Part shown: one piece after another, positions 26,625-35,390 of the stretch
Numbering within the stretch: the first letter of the stretch is position 1
How the letters are laid out: each line of letters begins with the position of its first letter
Assembly: GCF_004348975.1 (NCBI RefSeq)
Contig: NZ_SMFP01000005.1
Coordinates: forward strand, 62,001-126,000
Direction of reading: 5' to 3'
From: Antarcticimicrobium sediminis
GTDB taxonomy: Bacteria; Pseudomonadota; Alphaproteobacteria; Rhodobacterales; Rhodobacteraceae
DNA length: 64,000 bases
Translations under genes and position numbers: made by a program
The notes under the pieces: model-generated
The model's input: the letters and a program-made list of their open reading frames with translations, nothing else
What the model was told of the DNA's origin: nothing
Databases searched by the model: none

Positions 26625-28277
26625 TTGCGACTTCGTGTCTTGACGGCCCTTGCCTGCGTCATGGTGGTCCTGTCCGCCCCGCATCAGGCCTATGCTCAGG
26701 CTCAGGCCCAAAGCAGCGACGCACCTGCCATTCCCGGCAGCGACAGCTCGGCCGATCATTCCAAGTTCAAGATCCTGCAACGAGAGTTCACCTCTGGCCC
26801 AGAAGTGACCGAGGCCTGCGTGTCCTGCCATACCGAGGCAGACGATCAGGTGATGCATTCGATCCACTTCAACTGGGAGTTCGAAAACACCACAACCGGC
26901 CAACTGCTGGGCAAGCGCCATGTGATCAACGCCTTTTGCGGCAATGTCGTCGGCAATGAGCCGCGCTGCACCTCGTGTCACGCCGGATATGGCTGGGACG
27001 ACATGGCGCAGAGCCCGCAACAGGAATCGGTGACGCCCGATTGTCTGGTCTGCCACGACCGCTCTGGGCAATATACCAAAACCTCGACCGGGGCCGGGCT
27101 GCCGCCGCTCGCGCCGGTGAAACCGGGCACCAAGACCATCACGGGCGCCGAGGCCTGGCCGGTCGATCTGGCCAAGGCGGCACAAAGCGTCGGCCCGCCG
27201 GGGCGCGAAAACTGCGGCCAATGCCATTTCTACGGCGGTGGCGGCGACAACGTGAAACACGGCGATCTGTCCTCGGTCCTGTTTGACCCATCGCGCGACG
27301 TCGATGTGCATATGTCGTCCGAGGGCGGCAACATGGTTTGTTCCGACTGCCACGTCAGCAAGCAACACAAATGGCCCGGCTCGCGCTATGACGTCATGGC
27401 GACCGACACCCAAGGCCCCGGCATGCCGCATGAGCGGCGCGATGTCGCCACCTGCCAAAGCTGCCACGGAACCGCACCACACCCGGCCTCGCTCAAGGGC
27501 GTCAAGCTGAACGACCACACCGACAAGCTGGCCTGCCAGACCTGCCACATCCCCGAATTCGCCCGCGGGGGCGTTGCCACCAAGATGGAATGGGATTGGT
27601 CCACTGCCGGCAAGCTGGGCGACGACGGCAAGCCGCTTGCGCTCGAAAACTACACCCAGGGCGATGGCAAGCCGCGCCACACCTACCTGTCCATCAAGGG
27701 CGATTTCGTCTGGGAAGAGAACGTGCAGCCGCTCTACGCCTGGTTCAACGGTCAGGTGGAATATACCACCGGCGACCAGACCATCGATCCCAGCCAGATC
27801 GTCGAGGTCAACAAGATCTCGGGCAGCCCCGAGGATGGCGACAGTCGTATCTGGCCGTTCAAACGGCTGGAGGGGCGACAGGCCTATGACTCCAAGCTGA
27901 ACCACCTCGCCTATAGCCATGTCTGGGGGCCGGACACCGACACCGCCCTGTGGAGCAATTACGACTGGGGCAAGGCGATCGCGGCGGGAATGAAGGCCGC
28001 CGGGGTCGAGTACTCCGGGGAATACGGCTTCGTCGATACCCATATGTACTGGCCCATCACCCATATGGTCGCCCCGGCAAAGGATGCGGTTGACTGCGCC
28101 GAATGCCACGCCCCTGATGGGCGAATGGCCAAGATCGACGGCGTCTACATGCCTGGCCGCACCCCGTTCAGCACCGCCGGAATCCTCGGCATTGCCCTGG
28201 TTGTGGCAACCGCCCTGGCCTTGTTGATCCACGCCCTCGGCCGCCTGTTCACCCGCAAGAACGGAGACGCGTCATGA
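26625..28277 (+). CDS. Octaheme cytochrome c, tetrathionate reductase family
   Basis: 550 residues from the TTG at 26625, which has GGGAGA at 6 bases; an earlier in-frame TTG at 26604 lies before that site. A signal peptide (to QAYA, about residue 24) is followed by exactly eight CXXCH heme sites, at C65, C115, C140, C197, C239, C277, C304 and C491. A single C-terminal membrane anchor with a basic end (RLFTRKNGDAS) follows. The spacing and length match the octaheme family typified by Shewanella Otr, periplasmic enzymes that reduce tetrathionate and, in vitro, nitrite and hydroxylamine. The membrane anchor and cotranscribed cytochrome b suggest electron flow from the quinone pool, or the reverse for a sulfur-oxidising host. 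Confidence 0.9.
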   Translation: MRLRVLTALACVMVVLSAPHQAYAQAQAQSSDAPAIPGSDSSADHSKFKILQREFTSGPEVTEACVSCHTEADDQVMHSIHFNWEFENTTTGQLLGKRHVINAFCGNVVGNEPRCTSCHAGYGWDDMAQSPQQESVTPDCLVCHDRSGQYTKTSTGAGLPPLAPVKPGTKTITGAEAWPVDLAKAAQSVGPPGRENCGQCHFYGGGGDNVKHGDLSSVLFDPSRDVDVHMSSEGGNMVCSDCHVSKQHKWPGSRYDVMATDTQGPGMPHERRDVATCQSCHGTAPHPASLKGVKLNDHTDKLACQTCHIPEFARGGVATKMEWDWSTAGKLGDDGKPLALENYTQGDGKPRHTYLSIKGDFVWEENVQPLYAWFNGQVEYTTGDQTIDPSQIVEVNKISGSPEDGDSRIWPFKRLEGRQAYDSKLNHLAYSHVWGPDTDTALWSNYDWGKAIAAGMKAAGVEYSGEYGFVDTHMYWPITHMVAPAKDAVDCAECHAPDGRMAKIDGVYMPGRTPFSTAGILGIALVVATALALLIHALGRLFTRKNGDAS

Positions 28278-28927
28278 CCGAACGTTTCGTCAAGATCTAC
28301 CCGCGGTTCGAACGCTTCTGGCACTGGACGCAGATGGCGTTGATCTTTGGGCTGCTGTTCACCGGGCTGGCGGTGAACGGGCTGAACCCCTTGATCCCGT
28401 TCGGTCCCGCCGTCATGCTGCATATCATCGCCGCACTGGCGCTGATCGTGCTGTGGATCTTTGCCATCTTCTGGCACATCACCACCGGCAGTTGGGTGCA
28501 TTACGTGCCCACCACGCAGGGGTTGGTCAAGGTGGCGCGGTTCTATGCCTGGGGCATCTTCAAGGGCGAACATCACCCCTATCGCAAGGCCTATTGGCGC
28601 AAGCACAACCCGTTGCAGGCGCTGACCTATCTGGCGCTGAAACTGATGCTGTTTCCGGCGATCTGGGTGACCGGGGTGATCTATCTGACCTATAATTACT
28701 GGTCCGGCGTGCCCAATGCCACGCTTTGGCTGACCATTGCGGCCAACCTGCACCTGCTGTCGGCCTATGCCATCGCCGCCTTTGTGCTGGCGCATGTCTA
28801 TCTGCTCAGCGTGGGCGGCTCGTTCCGGGCCCATGTGCGCCCGATGATCACCGGCTTTGACAAGGTGGACCTGACCCCCGAGGAAGAGGCCTATCTTGAA
28901 GCGGACGAAGCGGTGCGTATTCGCTAG
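28274..28927 (+). CDS. Cytochrome b subunit (thiosulfate-reductase/b561-like)
   Basis: 217 residues with four or five hydrophobic segments; it overlaps the octaheme gene by four bases (ATGA). Candidate heme-ligand His lie in RFWHWTQM (helix 1), MLHIIAAL, FWHITTG and NLHLLSAYA / LAHVYLL. The C-terminal tail is acidic and cytoplasmic. The family anchors periplasmic redox proteins and passes electrons between quinol and their hemes, so this is the membrane partner of the octaheme cytochrome. Confidence 0.88.
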   Translation: MTERFVKIYPRFERFWHWTQMALIFGLLFTGLAVNGLNPLIPFGPAVMLHIIAALALIVLWIFAIFWHITTGSWVHYVPTTQGLVKVARFYAWGIFKGEHHPYRKAYWRKHNPLQALTYLALKLMLFPAIWVTGVIYLTYNYWSGVPNATLWLTIAANLHLLSAYAIAAFVLAHVYLLSVGGSFRAHVRPMITGFDKVDLTPEEEAYLEADEAVRIR

Positions 28928-28961
28928 GCTGTATCCGCTAACCCATATCCGCAAGCGCAGA

Positions 28962-29996
28962 TCAGTCGAACATCTGTTTCAGATCCACGCTGTTGCGCTT
29001 GCCGATATGTTGCGCGCCCTGCTCGAGAAATCGCTCGGCGGCATCGCGACCGGCTTGTTTCAGGCGTGCAAGAACCGAGGGCATCGGCATCATCTTGGTC
29101 GTCACCGACAGTTCGCGCATCAGCTTGTCGTCCGAGATCATATGCACATGGACCCGCTTCATACGGTCCCGACGCAACTCGCCCTCATCCATCAGACGCT
29201 GGATAAGATCGATCGAGCGCAACTCTCGCAGCAGCGAGGAGTTGAAGCTGATTTCGTTGATCCGGTCCGCGATTTCCTGCGGCGACCGGGGTGGTTCGGC
29301 CCGTTCCAATGGATAGACGTTCACCACCACGATGTCCGAAGGCAAATGCGACTGGAACAGCGGGAACAGCGCCGGGTTGCCGGTATAGCCGCCATCCCAG
29401 AACGCCTCGGTCTCTCCGGTTTCGGGGTTCTCGATCTCGACCGCCTGAAACAGGTTCGGCAGGCAGGCCGAGGCCAGAATCGCCTCGGTGCAGATCTCGG
29501 ACCCGGAAAACACCCGGATCTTGCCGGTGCTGACCCGGGTGGCGCCGATGAACAGCTCTGGCGCCGCCTCGTCGCAAACGCTGTCGAAATCCATCGCCTT
29601 GACGATCAGCTCCAGCGGATTGAAATAGAACGGCCCGTACATATAGGGCGAAACCAACCGCGACCAGGTATCGGCCAGCGAGAACGGCAAGGAAAATTCG
29701 ATTCCCTGCGCCATCTGCGGTGGCTCCAACACCCCCATTAAAGTGGTCAGCCGCAGGTCGCCCATGCCGCCCATTTGGCCCCAAAGCCAGTCAAGGTTTT
29801 CGCGTGCGCCGTCCCGACCGCCCATGACCATTCCAGCCTTGAATGCCGCCGCATTCAGCGCCCCGGCCGAGGTGCCGGCGATCGCCGCGACCTCAATACC
29901 CTTTTCATCCAGCAGCCGGTCGAGCACGCCCCAAGTAAAGGCGCCATGCGCGCCCCCGCCCTGAAGTGCGAGGTTTATGCGAAGTGGATCAGCCAT
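28962..29996 (-). CDS. Patatin-like phospholipase
   Basis: 344 residues. The catalytic dyad is clear: S43 in IAGTSAGALN and the Asp in FWDGGYTGNPA; the oxyanion hole is ALQGGGAHGAF. Patatins hydrolyse acyl esters in lipids. It follows the 3-hydroxybutyrate dehydrogenase gene (120-base gap, same strand), so a role in turnover of storage polyester or lipid is possible but unproved. No secretion signal, so cytoplasmic. Confidence 0.9.
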   Translation of the reverse strand: MADPLRINLALQGGGAHGAFTWGVLDRLLDEKGIEVAAIAGTSAGALNAAAFKAGMVMGGRDGARENLDWLWGQMGGMGDLRLTTLMGVLEPPQMAQGIEFSLPFSLADTWSRLVSPYMYGPFYFNPLELIVKAMDFDSVCDEAAPELFIGATRVSTGKIRVFSGSEICTEAILASACLPNLFQAVEIENPETGETEAFWDGGYTGNPALFPLFQSHLPSDIVVVNVYPLERAEPPRSPQEIADRINEISFNSSLLRELRSIDLIQRLMDEGELRRDRMKRVHVHMISDDKLMRELSVTTKMMPMPSVLARLKQAGRDAAERFLEQGAQHIGKRNSVDLKQMFD

Positions 29997-30116
29997 TGTT
30001 TCTTGTCGCCTCTCCTAAAGGGAATCAGCCCCGGACCCTGATGCCTTCAAAGGTCATAGCAGCCCGGTTCGCCCGCAGGATCGCCGGCCGATCAAAACCG
30101 GCAATCCCTGTTCTGC

Positions 30117-30890
30117 TTACATTGCGGTCCAGCCGCCATCGACGCTGATGGTCGTGCCAGTGATCTGCGCCGCCGCATCGGAACACAGGAACACGGCGGT
30201 GCCGCCCAGCTGTTCGACTGTGGCAAAGCCCTTGCTCGGCTGGCGCTCCAGCATGACGTTCTTGATCACGTCCTCGCGGCTCATCCCGTATTCCTTCATG
30301 GTGGCGGGGATCTGCGCCTCCACCAGCGGGGTCAGCACATAGCCCGGGCAGATCGCGTTGGCGGTGATCGGCTCCTGCGCGGTTTCCAGCGCCACGGTCT
30401 TGGTCATGCCGACGATCCCATGTTTGGCCGCCACATAGGCCGCCTTGAACGGCGAGGCGGTCAGCCCATGCGCCGAGGCGATGTTGACGATCCGGCCCCA
30501 GCCCGCCGCCCGCATCATCGGCAAGGCCACTGCTGTGGTGTGAAAGGCCGAATTCAGGTTGATGGCGATGATCGCGTTCCACTTGTCGACCGGAAACTCG
30601 TCGATCGGCGAAACGAACTGGATGCCCGCATTGTTCACCAGAATATCACAACGCCCGGCCTGCTCGATCAGCGCACGGCACTCGGCGCCATCGGACATAT
30701 CGGCCTTGATATAGCGCGCCTTCACACCGGTCTCTTCCGCGATCTTTGCGGCCAGCGCATGATCTTCCTCGCTGTCGGTGAAAGAGTTCAGAACCACATC
30801 GGCCCCGGCGCGCGCCAGCTCCCAAGCCACGCCCAACCCGATCCCAGAGTTCGATCCGGTGATAATTGCAGTTTTTCCGGTCAATGACAT
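30117..30890 (-). CDS. bdhA: 3-Hydroxybutyrate dehydrogenase
   Basis: 257 residues from the ATG giving MSLTGKTAIITGSNSGIG, the NAD-binding site of short-chain dehydrogenases. NNAGIQF, the catalytic IASAHGL Ser, Tyr-X3-Lys in AAYVAAKHG and the C-terminal SVDGGWTAM are as in bacterial BdhA; KPSKGFATVEQLG-like QPSKGFATVEQLG is typical of that subgroup. It converts 3-hydroxybutyrate and acetoacetate with NAD and serves polyhydroxybutyrate breakdown. The CoA-transferase at 7058-8393 could in principle activate acetoacetate. Confidence 0.92.
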   Translation of the reverse strand: MSLTGKTAIITGSNSGIGLGVAWELARAGADVVLNSFTDSEEDHALAAKIAEETGVKARYIKADMSDGAECRALIEQAGRCDILVNNAGIQFVSPIDEFPVDKWNAIIAINLNSAFHTTAVALPMMRAAGWGRIVNIASAHGLTASPFKAAYVAAKHGIVGMTKTVALETAQEPITANAICPGYVLTPLVEAQIPATMKEYGMSREDVIKNVMLERQPSKGFATVEQLGGTAVFLCSDAAAQITGTTISVDGGWTAM

Positions 30891-31084
30891 GAAAGGCCCC
30901 TTTGTTTGCTTTCCCCGCAGTTTGCCACGCTGTAGGTGCGAAGAAAACGCCAAAGCCGCGCACTACGTGTTTGCCGCAGGACGCTGGAGCAGGTTTTTCG
31001 GGCCGGGTCATCCCGGGCGAGTCGCCCCCTGCCGCGACGGACACAGCCCCCCCCCAGGTCCGGGCCAGACCAGGCGCGCAGGTC

Positions 31085-31113
31085 AAAAAAAACGCCCGCA
31101 CAAGGCGGGCGTC
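31085..31113 (-). terminator. Intrinsic terminator, minus strand
   Basis: An 8-bp GC stem (ACGCCCGC with GCGGGCGT) and a 5-base loop are followed on the minus strand by eight T residues (the A run at 31085-31092). It is a textbook Rho-independent terminator, yet no obvious minus-strand gene ends here: bdhA starts 195 bases further on. It therefore marks the end of an unrecognised short transcript. Confidence 0.8.
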
Positions 31114-31260
31114 AAGTTATTGAGGCAGGTTTCATACAGGCAAGAAACCTATCGAGCAGTGAGTTAGTTATAAGCAATTCCCAGCCTTTTTCCAAGCTAA
31201 AAGTTTGAAAAGCCGTGAATCCCAAGATACCGTCATCATTCATAAAAACAGAGCAGAACG
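31085..31260 (-). ncRNA. Candidate small RNA or short-ORF transcript
   Basis: This covers most of the 383-base gap between bdhA and the solute-binding gene; the rest (30891-31084) shows nothing further that I recognise. The DNA is A+T-rich, unlike its surroundings. On the minus strand a 7-bp hairpin (31127-31133 with 31144-31150) precedes the terminator at 31085-31113. A frame of 60 codons also ends exactly at the terminator stem (stop 31112-31114, upstream end 31294), without a clear ribosome site or known relatives. Either a small RNA or a small protein gene would fit; the 5' end is unknown. Confidence 0.3.
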
Positions 31261-31273
31261 GATTGTTTCCAAA

Positions 31274-33094
31274 GTGCGACCGGGCCTTTTCCACTTCATC
31301 GCGGCGTCCCTGACCGGAATCGCCTTGTTTTTCGGCGCTTCACCCTGTCAGGCGGCGCCTTCGCATGGCATCGCCATGTATGGGGAACCGGCGCTTCCAG
31401 CGGATTTCGTCTCCCTGCCCTATGCCAACCCGGAGGCGCCGAAAGGCGGGCGGGTGGTCTTTGGCAACACCGGCGGATTCGATTCGCTCAACCCCTTCGT
31501 GCAGAAAGGCACCGCCCCCTGGCAGCTCCGATTCTGGAGCTACGAATCGCTTATGGGGCGGTCCTGGGACGAACCGTTTACCCTGTACGGGCTGCTGGCC
31601 GAATCGGTTGAAACCGCACCGGACCGATCGTGGGTGGAATTCACCCTGCGCCCCGAGGCCCGGTTTTCCGATGGCAGCCCGGTCACGGTCGAAGATGTGA
31701 TCTGGTCCTACGAGACCTTGGGCACCCAAGGCCATCTGCGCTATCGCGGGTTCCAATCGCAGATCGCCGACATCGTACAGGTCGGCCCGCGTTCTGTACG
31801 GCTCAGCTTCACCACCCCGGATCGGGAGTTGGCGCTGATCGCCGGGATGCGGCCGATCCTGAAAAAGGCGCAATGGGAGGGCAAGGATTTCACCGCCTCC
31901 GGCCTGTCCGAGGCCCCGATCGGCACCGGCGCCTATGTGGTGACGGATTTCGAGGCGGGCCGGTCCCTGACCCTGCGCCGCAACCCGGACTATTGGGGCG
32001 CCGCCTTGCCGTTTCGCCGTGGCACGTTGAATTTCGACGAGATGCGGATCGAATTCTATGGCGATGGCACGGTTCTGTTCGAGGCGTTCAAGGCCGGCGA
32101 ACTCTCGGTGGTGCGCGAATTCAACGCCGAGAAATGGCAAACCCAGTATGATTTCCCCGCCGTGCGGCGTGGCAATGTGGTCAAATCCGAAATCCCCAAC
32201 CAGCGCCCGTCGGGGATGACTGGTCTGGTGATGAACACCCGCCGTCCCCCGTTCGATGACTGGCGCGTGCGCGAGGCGCTGATCGAGGCGTTTAATTTTG
32301 AGTCGATCAACGACACGATGACCGGCGGGGTGCAGCCGCGGATCACCTCTTATTTCTCCAGTTCCACCCTCGCCATGCGGCCCGGTCCGGCAACCGGTCG
32401 GGTGCGTGAGATGCTTGCCCCGTTTGCCGACAGCCTGCCCCCCGGCGCGCTTGAGGGCTATACCCTGCCCAAAAGCGATGGAACCGCACGCAATCGCGCC
32501 GGGCTGCGCCGGGCTATGACCCTGTTGAACGCGGCCGGTTGGACCGTACAGGAAGGGATCTTGCGCAGGGCCGATGGGGCGCCGTTCGCCTTCGCGGTCT
32601 TGCTGCGTCAGGCCGATGGCGAGATGCAGCGCGTCACCGATATCTATGCGCAGGCCCTGCGCCGTCTCGGGATCGCGCTGCGGGTCGAGACGGTGGATGA
32701 TGCCCAATATGCCGCCCGCATCGCCGCACATGACTTCGACATGACCAATTTCCGCCGCGACCTGACCCTGTCTCCGGGCAATGAGCAGCGGCTTTATTGG
32801 GGCAGCGCCGGGGCACAGCAGGACGGCAGCCGAAATCTGATGGGGATGGAGTCGCCCGCCGCCGATGCGATGATCGACACCCTGCTGACCTCGCACAGCA
32901 GCGACGATTTCAATGCCGCAGTGCGCGCGCTTGACCGGGTGCTGACTGCCGGGCGCTATGTGATCCCGATCTGGCAATACGACGTCGGCCGCATCGCCCA
33001 TATCCGACAGTTGAAATACCCCGAAGACCGGCTTCCGATCTATGGCGACGGGGTCAATTTCATGCCCGATGTCTGGTGGTACGAGGAGGAGTGA
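31274..33094 (+). CDS. Extracellular solute-binding protein, family 5 (peptide type)
   Basis: About 606 residues from the GTG at 31274, which begins a normal signal peptide (LFHFIAASLTGIALFFGAS, cleavage CQA-AP). An upstream TTG at 31205 would give a 50-residue leader and has no better ribosome site. The family 5 signature is present: YESLMG, then ARFSDGSPVTVEDVIWSYE, and the C-terminal VIPIWQYDVGRIAH. The sequence is closest in style to the YejA-type microcin C/oligopeptide binders (HGIAMYGEPALPADF, LPYANPEAPKGG). The permease and ATPase genes that normally follow are not here, so this is an orphan or shared component. Confidence 0.88.
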   Translation: MRPGLFHFIAASLTGIALFFGASPCQAAPSHGIAMYGEPALPADFVSLPYANPEAPKGGRVVFGNTGGFDSLNPFVQKGTAPWQLRFWSYESLMGRSWDEPFTLYGLLAESVETAPDRSWVEFTLRPEARFSDGSPVTVEDVIWSYETLGTQGHLRYRGFQSQIADIVQVGPRSVRLSFTTPDRELALIAGMRPILKKAQWEGKDFTASGLSEAPIGTGAYVVTDFEAGRSLTLRRNPDYWGAALPFRRGTLNFDEMRIEFYGDGTVLFEAFKAGELSVVREFNAEKWQTQYDFPAVRRGNVVKSEIPNQRPSGMTGLVMNTRRPPFDDWRVREALIEAFNFESINDTMTGGVQPRITSYFSSSTLAMRPGPATGRVREMLAPFADSLPPGALEGYTLPKSDGTARNRAGLRRAMTLLNAAGWTVQEGILRRADGAPFAFAVLLRQADGEMQRVTDIYAQALRRLGIALRVETVDDAQYAARIAAHDFDMTNFRRDLTLSPGNEQRLYWGSAGAQQDGSRNLMGMESPAADAMIDTLLTSHSSDDFNAAVRALDRVLTAGRYVIPIWQYDVGRIAHIRQLKYPEDRLPIYGDGVNFMPDVWWYEEE

Positions 33095-33160
33095 CCCCGG
33101 CTTTGGGTCGCGTATTCGTGGCCGTGGCCCAACTGGGCCACCGCACAGACACGGTCCCCA

Positions 33161-33784
33161 TCAGGCCAGCGAGGTGACCCAAAGGATGGTGGCGTCTTCT
33201 TCGCTGAGCGACACCACGTTATGCCCCATCGTGGCATCGTAATAGGCGCTGTCGCCGCGCCGCATCTCGAGGGGTTCATAAAACTCGGTATACAGACGGA
33301 TCACCCCGGTCAGCACGAAAAGAAATTCCTCGCCGTCATGGCGCACCCAGCCGTCGAACTCGTCCATGCTGCGGGCGCGGACGCGGGCGCGATAGGGCAG
33401 CATCTGCTTCTTGGTCAGCGTCTCGGCCAGCAGCTCATGTTCATAGGTGGCGGTGGCGTAATCGGCCCCCTCGCCACTGCGGGTCACGGCCATGCGCCCG
33501 TTCACCTGTTCACGCTGCGGCGGGGTGAACAGCTGCGGCACCGAGATTTCCAGCCCGACGGCCAGTTTCTTCAGCGCCTCATAGGTCGGCGACATCTGCC
33601 CGTTCTCGATCTTGGACAGCGTCGAACGGGCCAGCCCGGCCTGACTGGCGGCCTGTTCCAGCGTCCAGTTGCGCGCCTTGCGCAGCTCGCGCACCCGCAC
33701 GCCCAAGTCCAACGGCTCGGCTTCGGTGTCCGGGCTGCCATTGCGGGCGATACGGATCAGGGCTTTGGGGTCACGCGCGGTCAT
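33161..33784 (-). CDS. XRE-family regulator with C-terminal cupin domain
   Basis: 207 residues. An N-terminal helix-turn-helix (about 27-80: LRKARNWTLEQAASQAG, LARSTLSKIENGQMSPTYE) is joined to a small beta-barrel cupin (about 115-200: VRHDGEEFLFVLTGVIRLYT, RRGDSAYYDATMGHNVV). Proteins of this type sense small ligands and control metabolic genes. It is divergent from the acyl-CoA ligase with 64 bases between starts, so control of that operon and of itself is likely. Confidence 0.92.
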   Translation of the reverse strand: MTARDPKALIRIARNGSPDTEAEPLDLGVRVRELRKARNWTLEQAASQAGLARSTLSKIENGQMSPTYEALKKLAVGLEISVPQLFTPPQREQVNGRMAVTRSGEGADYATATYEHELLAETLTKKQMLPYRARVRARSMDEFDGWVRHDGEEFLFVLTGVIRLYTEFYEPLEMRRGDSAYYDATMGHNVVSLSEEDATILWVTSLA

Positions 33785-33848
33785 CCCGTTTCTATAGGCG
33801 CGCCGCGTTCGTCTTGCAACGGCGGCTGCCGCGCGCTAGCCAATTACC

Positions 33849-35390
33849 ATGTTGTCCATATTCGATCACGGCGCACCTCCGCCCTGCCCCGCCCCCTTCA
33901 ACCTGGCCGCCTTCGTGCTGCGCCGGGCCGGGGATTGCCCTGAAAAATGCGCCCTGTCGATCCTGCGCGCCACTGGCTCCGACGATTGGAGCTATGGCGA
34001 ACTGGAGCGCGCGGTGCGCGGCACCGGAACCGGGCTGTTGCAGGCCGGGCTGAAGCCGGGGCAGATCGTGCTGATGCGGCTTGGCAATACGGTGGAGTTC
34101 CCCATCGCCTATCTCGGGGCGATGGCAGTCGGGCTGGTGCCTGTGCCGACCTCATCACAGCTGACAGCGGCGGACACCGCCAAGATCATCGCCGAGCTGA
34201 AACCGGCCGCCGTGTTGCGCGACCCCGAAATTGCCTGCGCCGATCATCCGCTGCAGATCAACATCGAGGCCCTGAAACGGATGCGCGCTTTGCCGCCCTG
34301 CGACTGGGCCATGGGCGATCCGGAACGGCTGGCCTATGTGGTCTATACCTCGGGCACATCTGGCAGCCCGCGCGCGGTGGCCCATGCCCATCGCGCGATC
34401 TGGGCCCGGCAGATGATGGTCGACGGCTGGTATGCGCTGACCCCCGAGGATCGGCTGTGCCACGCCGGCGCGTTCAACTGGACCTATACGCTGGGCACCG
34501 GGCTGATGGACCCTTGGGCGATCGGTGCCACCGCCCTTATCCCCGAACCGGGAACCGATATCGCCACCCTGCCCGCGCTGTTGCGCAGCCATCGCGCGAC
34601 GCTTTTTGCCGCCGCGCCCGGCGTCTATCGCCGGATGCTGCGCGACCGCGACAGGCTTGATCTGCCCGATCTGCGCCACGGGCTGAGCGCGGGGGAAAAG
34701 CTGTCGCCGGATCTGCACCACCGCTGGGAAGAGCTGACAGGCACCGCCCTGCACGAGGCCTATGGCATGTCGGAATGCTCGACCTTCATCTCCTCCAGCC
34801 CGGCGCACCCGGCGCGGGGCATCGCCCTTGGTCAGCCGCAAATCGGTCGCCGCGTGGCGATCCTCGGGGCCGAGGACCAGCCTGTGACTCAACCCGTAAC
34901 CCAGGGCGAGATCGGCGTGATCGCGGTGCACCGCACGGATCCGGGCCTGATGCTGGGCTATCTCAACGCGCCGGATGAAATGGCGGCACGGATGCGCGGC
35001 GACTGGTTCGTGACTGGCGATCTCGGCGCGATGGCGGCGGATGGGCAGATCACCTATATGGGGCGCAACGATGACATGATGAATGCCGGCGGCTATCGGG
35101 TGTCGCCGCTGGAGGTCGAAGCCGCGCTGAACGCCCACCCCGGCATTGAGCAGGCCGGCGCGGCCGAGGTCGAGATCAAACACGACACCACGGTCATCGT
35201 CGCCTTTTATACTGGGCCGTCAGAACTGGACGCGGCAGAGCTGCAGACCTATGTCAGTGAGACGCTGGCGCGCTACAAACAACCGCGCGCCTTTGTTCAT
35301 CTCGCCGCGCTGCCCACCGGCGCAAATGGCAAGCTGCTGCGCCGTGCGCTGCCTGCCTATTTCCCAGCCCGGAGCCCGAATCCCGCATGA
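33849..35390 (+). CDS. AMP-dependent acyl/aryl-CoA ligase
   Basis: 513 residues. The adenylation fold is complete: P-loop VYTSGTSGSPRAVAHAH, acceptor-pocket NWTYTLGTG, AYGMSECS, hinge GDLGAMAADGQITYMGRNDDMMNAGG and the C-terminal catalytic Lys in GANGKLLRR. The P-loop is unusual in reading SPRAV where most members have PKG(V/A). The layout resembles benzoate- and short acyl-CoA ligases. It overlaps the next gene by four bases (ATGA). The acid substrate cannot be read from sequence. Confidence 0.87.
   Translation: MLSIFDHGAPPPCPAPFNLAAFVLRRAGDCPEKCALSILRATGSDDWSYGELERAVRGTGTGLLQAGLKPGQIVLMRLGNTVEFPIAYLGAMAVGLVPVPTSSQLTAADTAKIIAELKPAAVLRDPEIACADHPLQINIEALKRMRALPPCDWAMGDPERLAYVVYTSGTSGSPRAVAHAHRAIWARQMMVDGWYALTPEDRLCHAGAFNWTYTLGTGLMDPWAIGATALIPEPGTDIATLPALLRSHRATLFAAAPGVYRRMLRDRDRLDLPDLRHGLSAGEKLSPDLHHRWEELTGTALHEAYGMSECSTFISSSPAHPARGIALGQPQIGRRVAILGAEDQPVTQPVTQGEIGVIAVHRTDPGLMLGYLNAPDEMAARMRGDWFVTGDLGAMAADGQITYMGRNDDMMNAGGYRVSPLEVEAALNAHPGIEQAGAAEVEIKHDTTVIVAFYTGPSELDAAELQTYVSETLARYKQPRAFVHLAALPTGANGKLLRRALPAYFPARSPNPA

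Noticed and set aside
26394-28232. Long minus-strand frame (about 610 codons) opposite the octaheme cytochrome gene
   Set aside because: The opposite strand has eight CXXCH motifs, a signal peptide and a matching cytochrome b. The minus frame has no ribosome site or domain.
31112-31294. 60-codon minus-strand frame as a firm gene
   Set aside because: No clear ribosome site or motif, and it overlaps the leader of the family 5 binding protein. Kept only as an alternative reading of the candidate small RNA.
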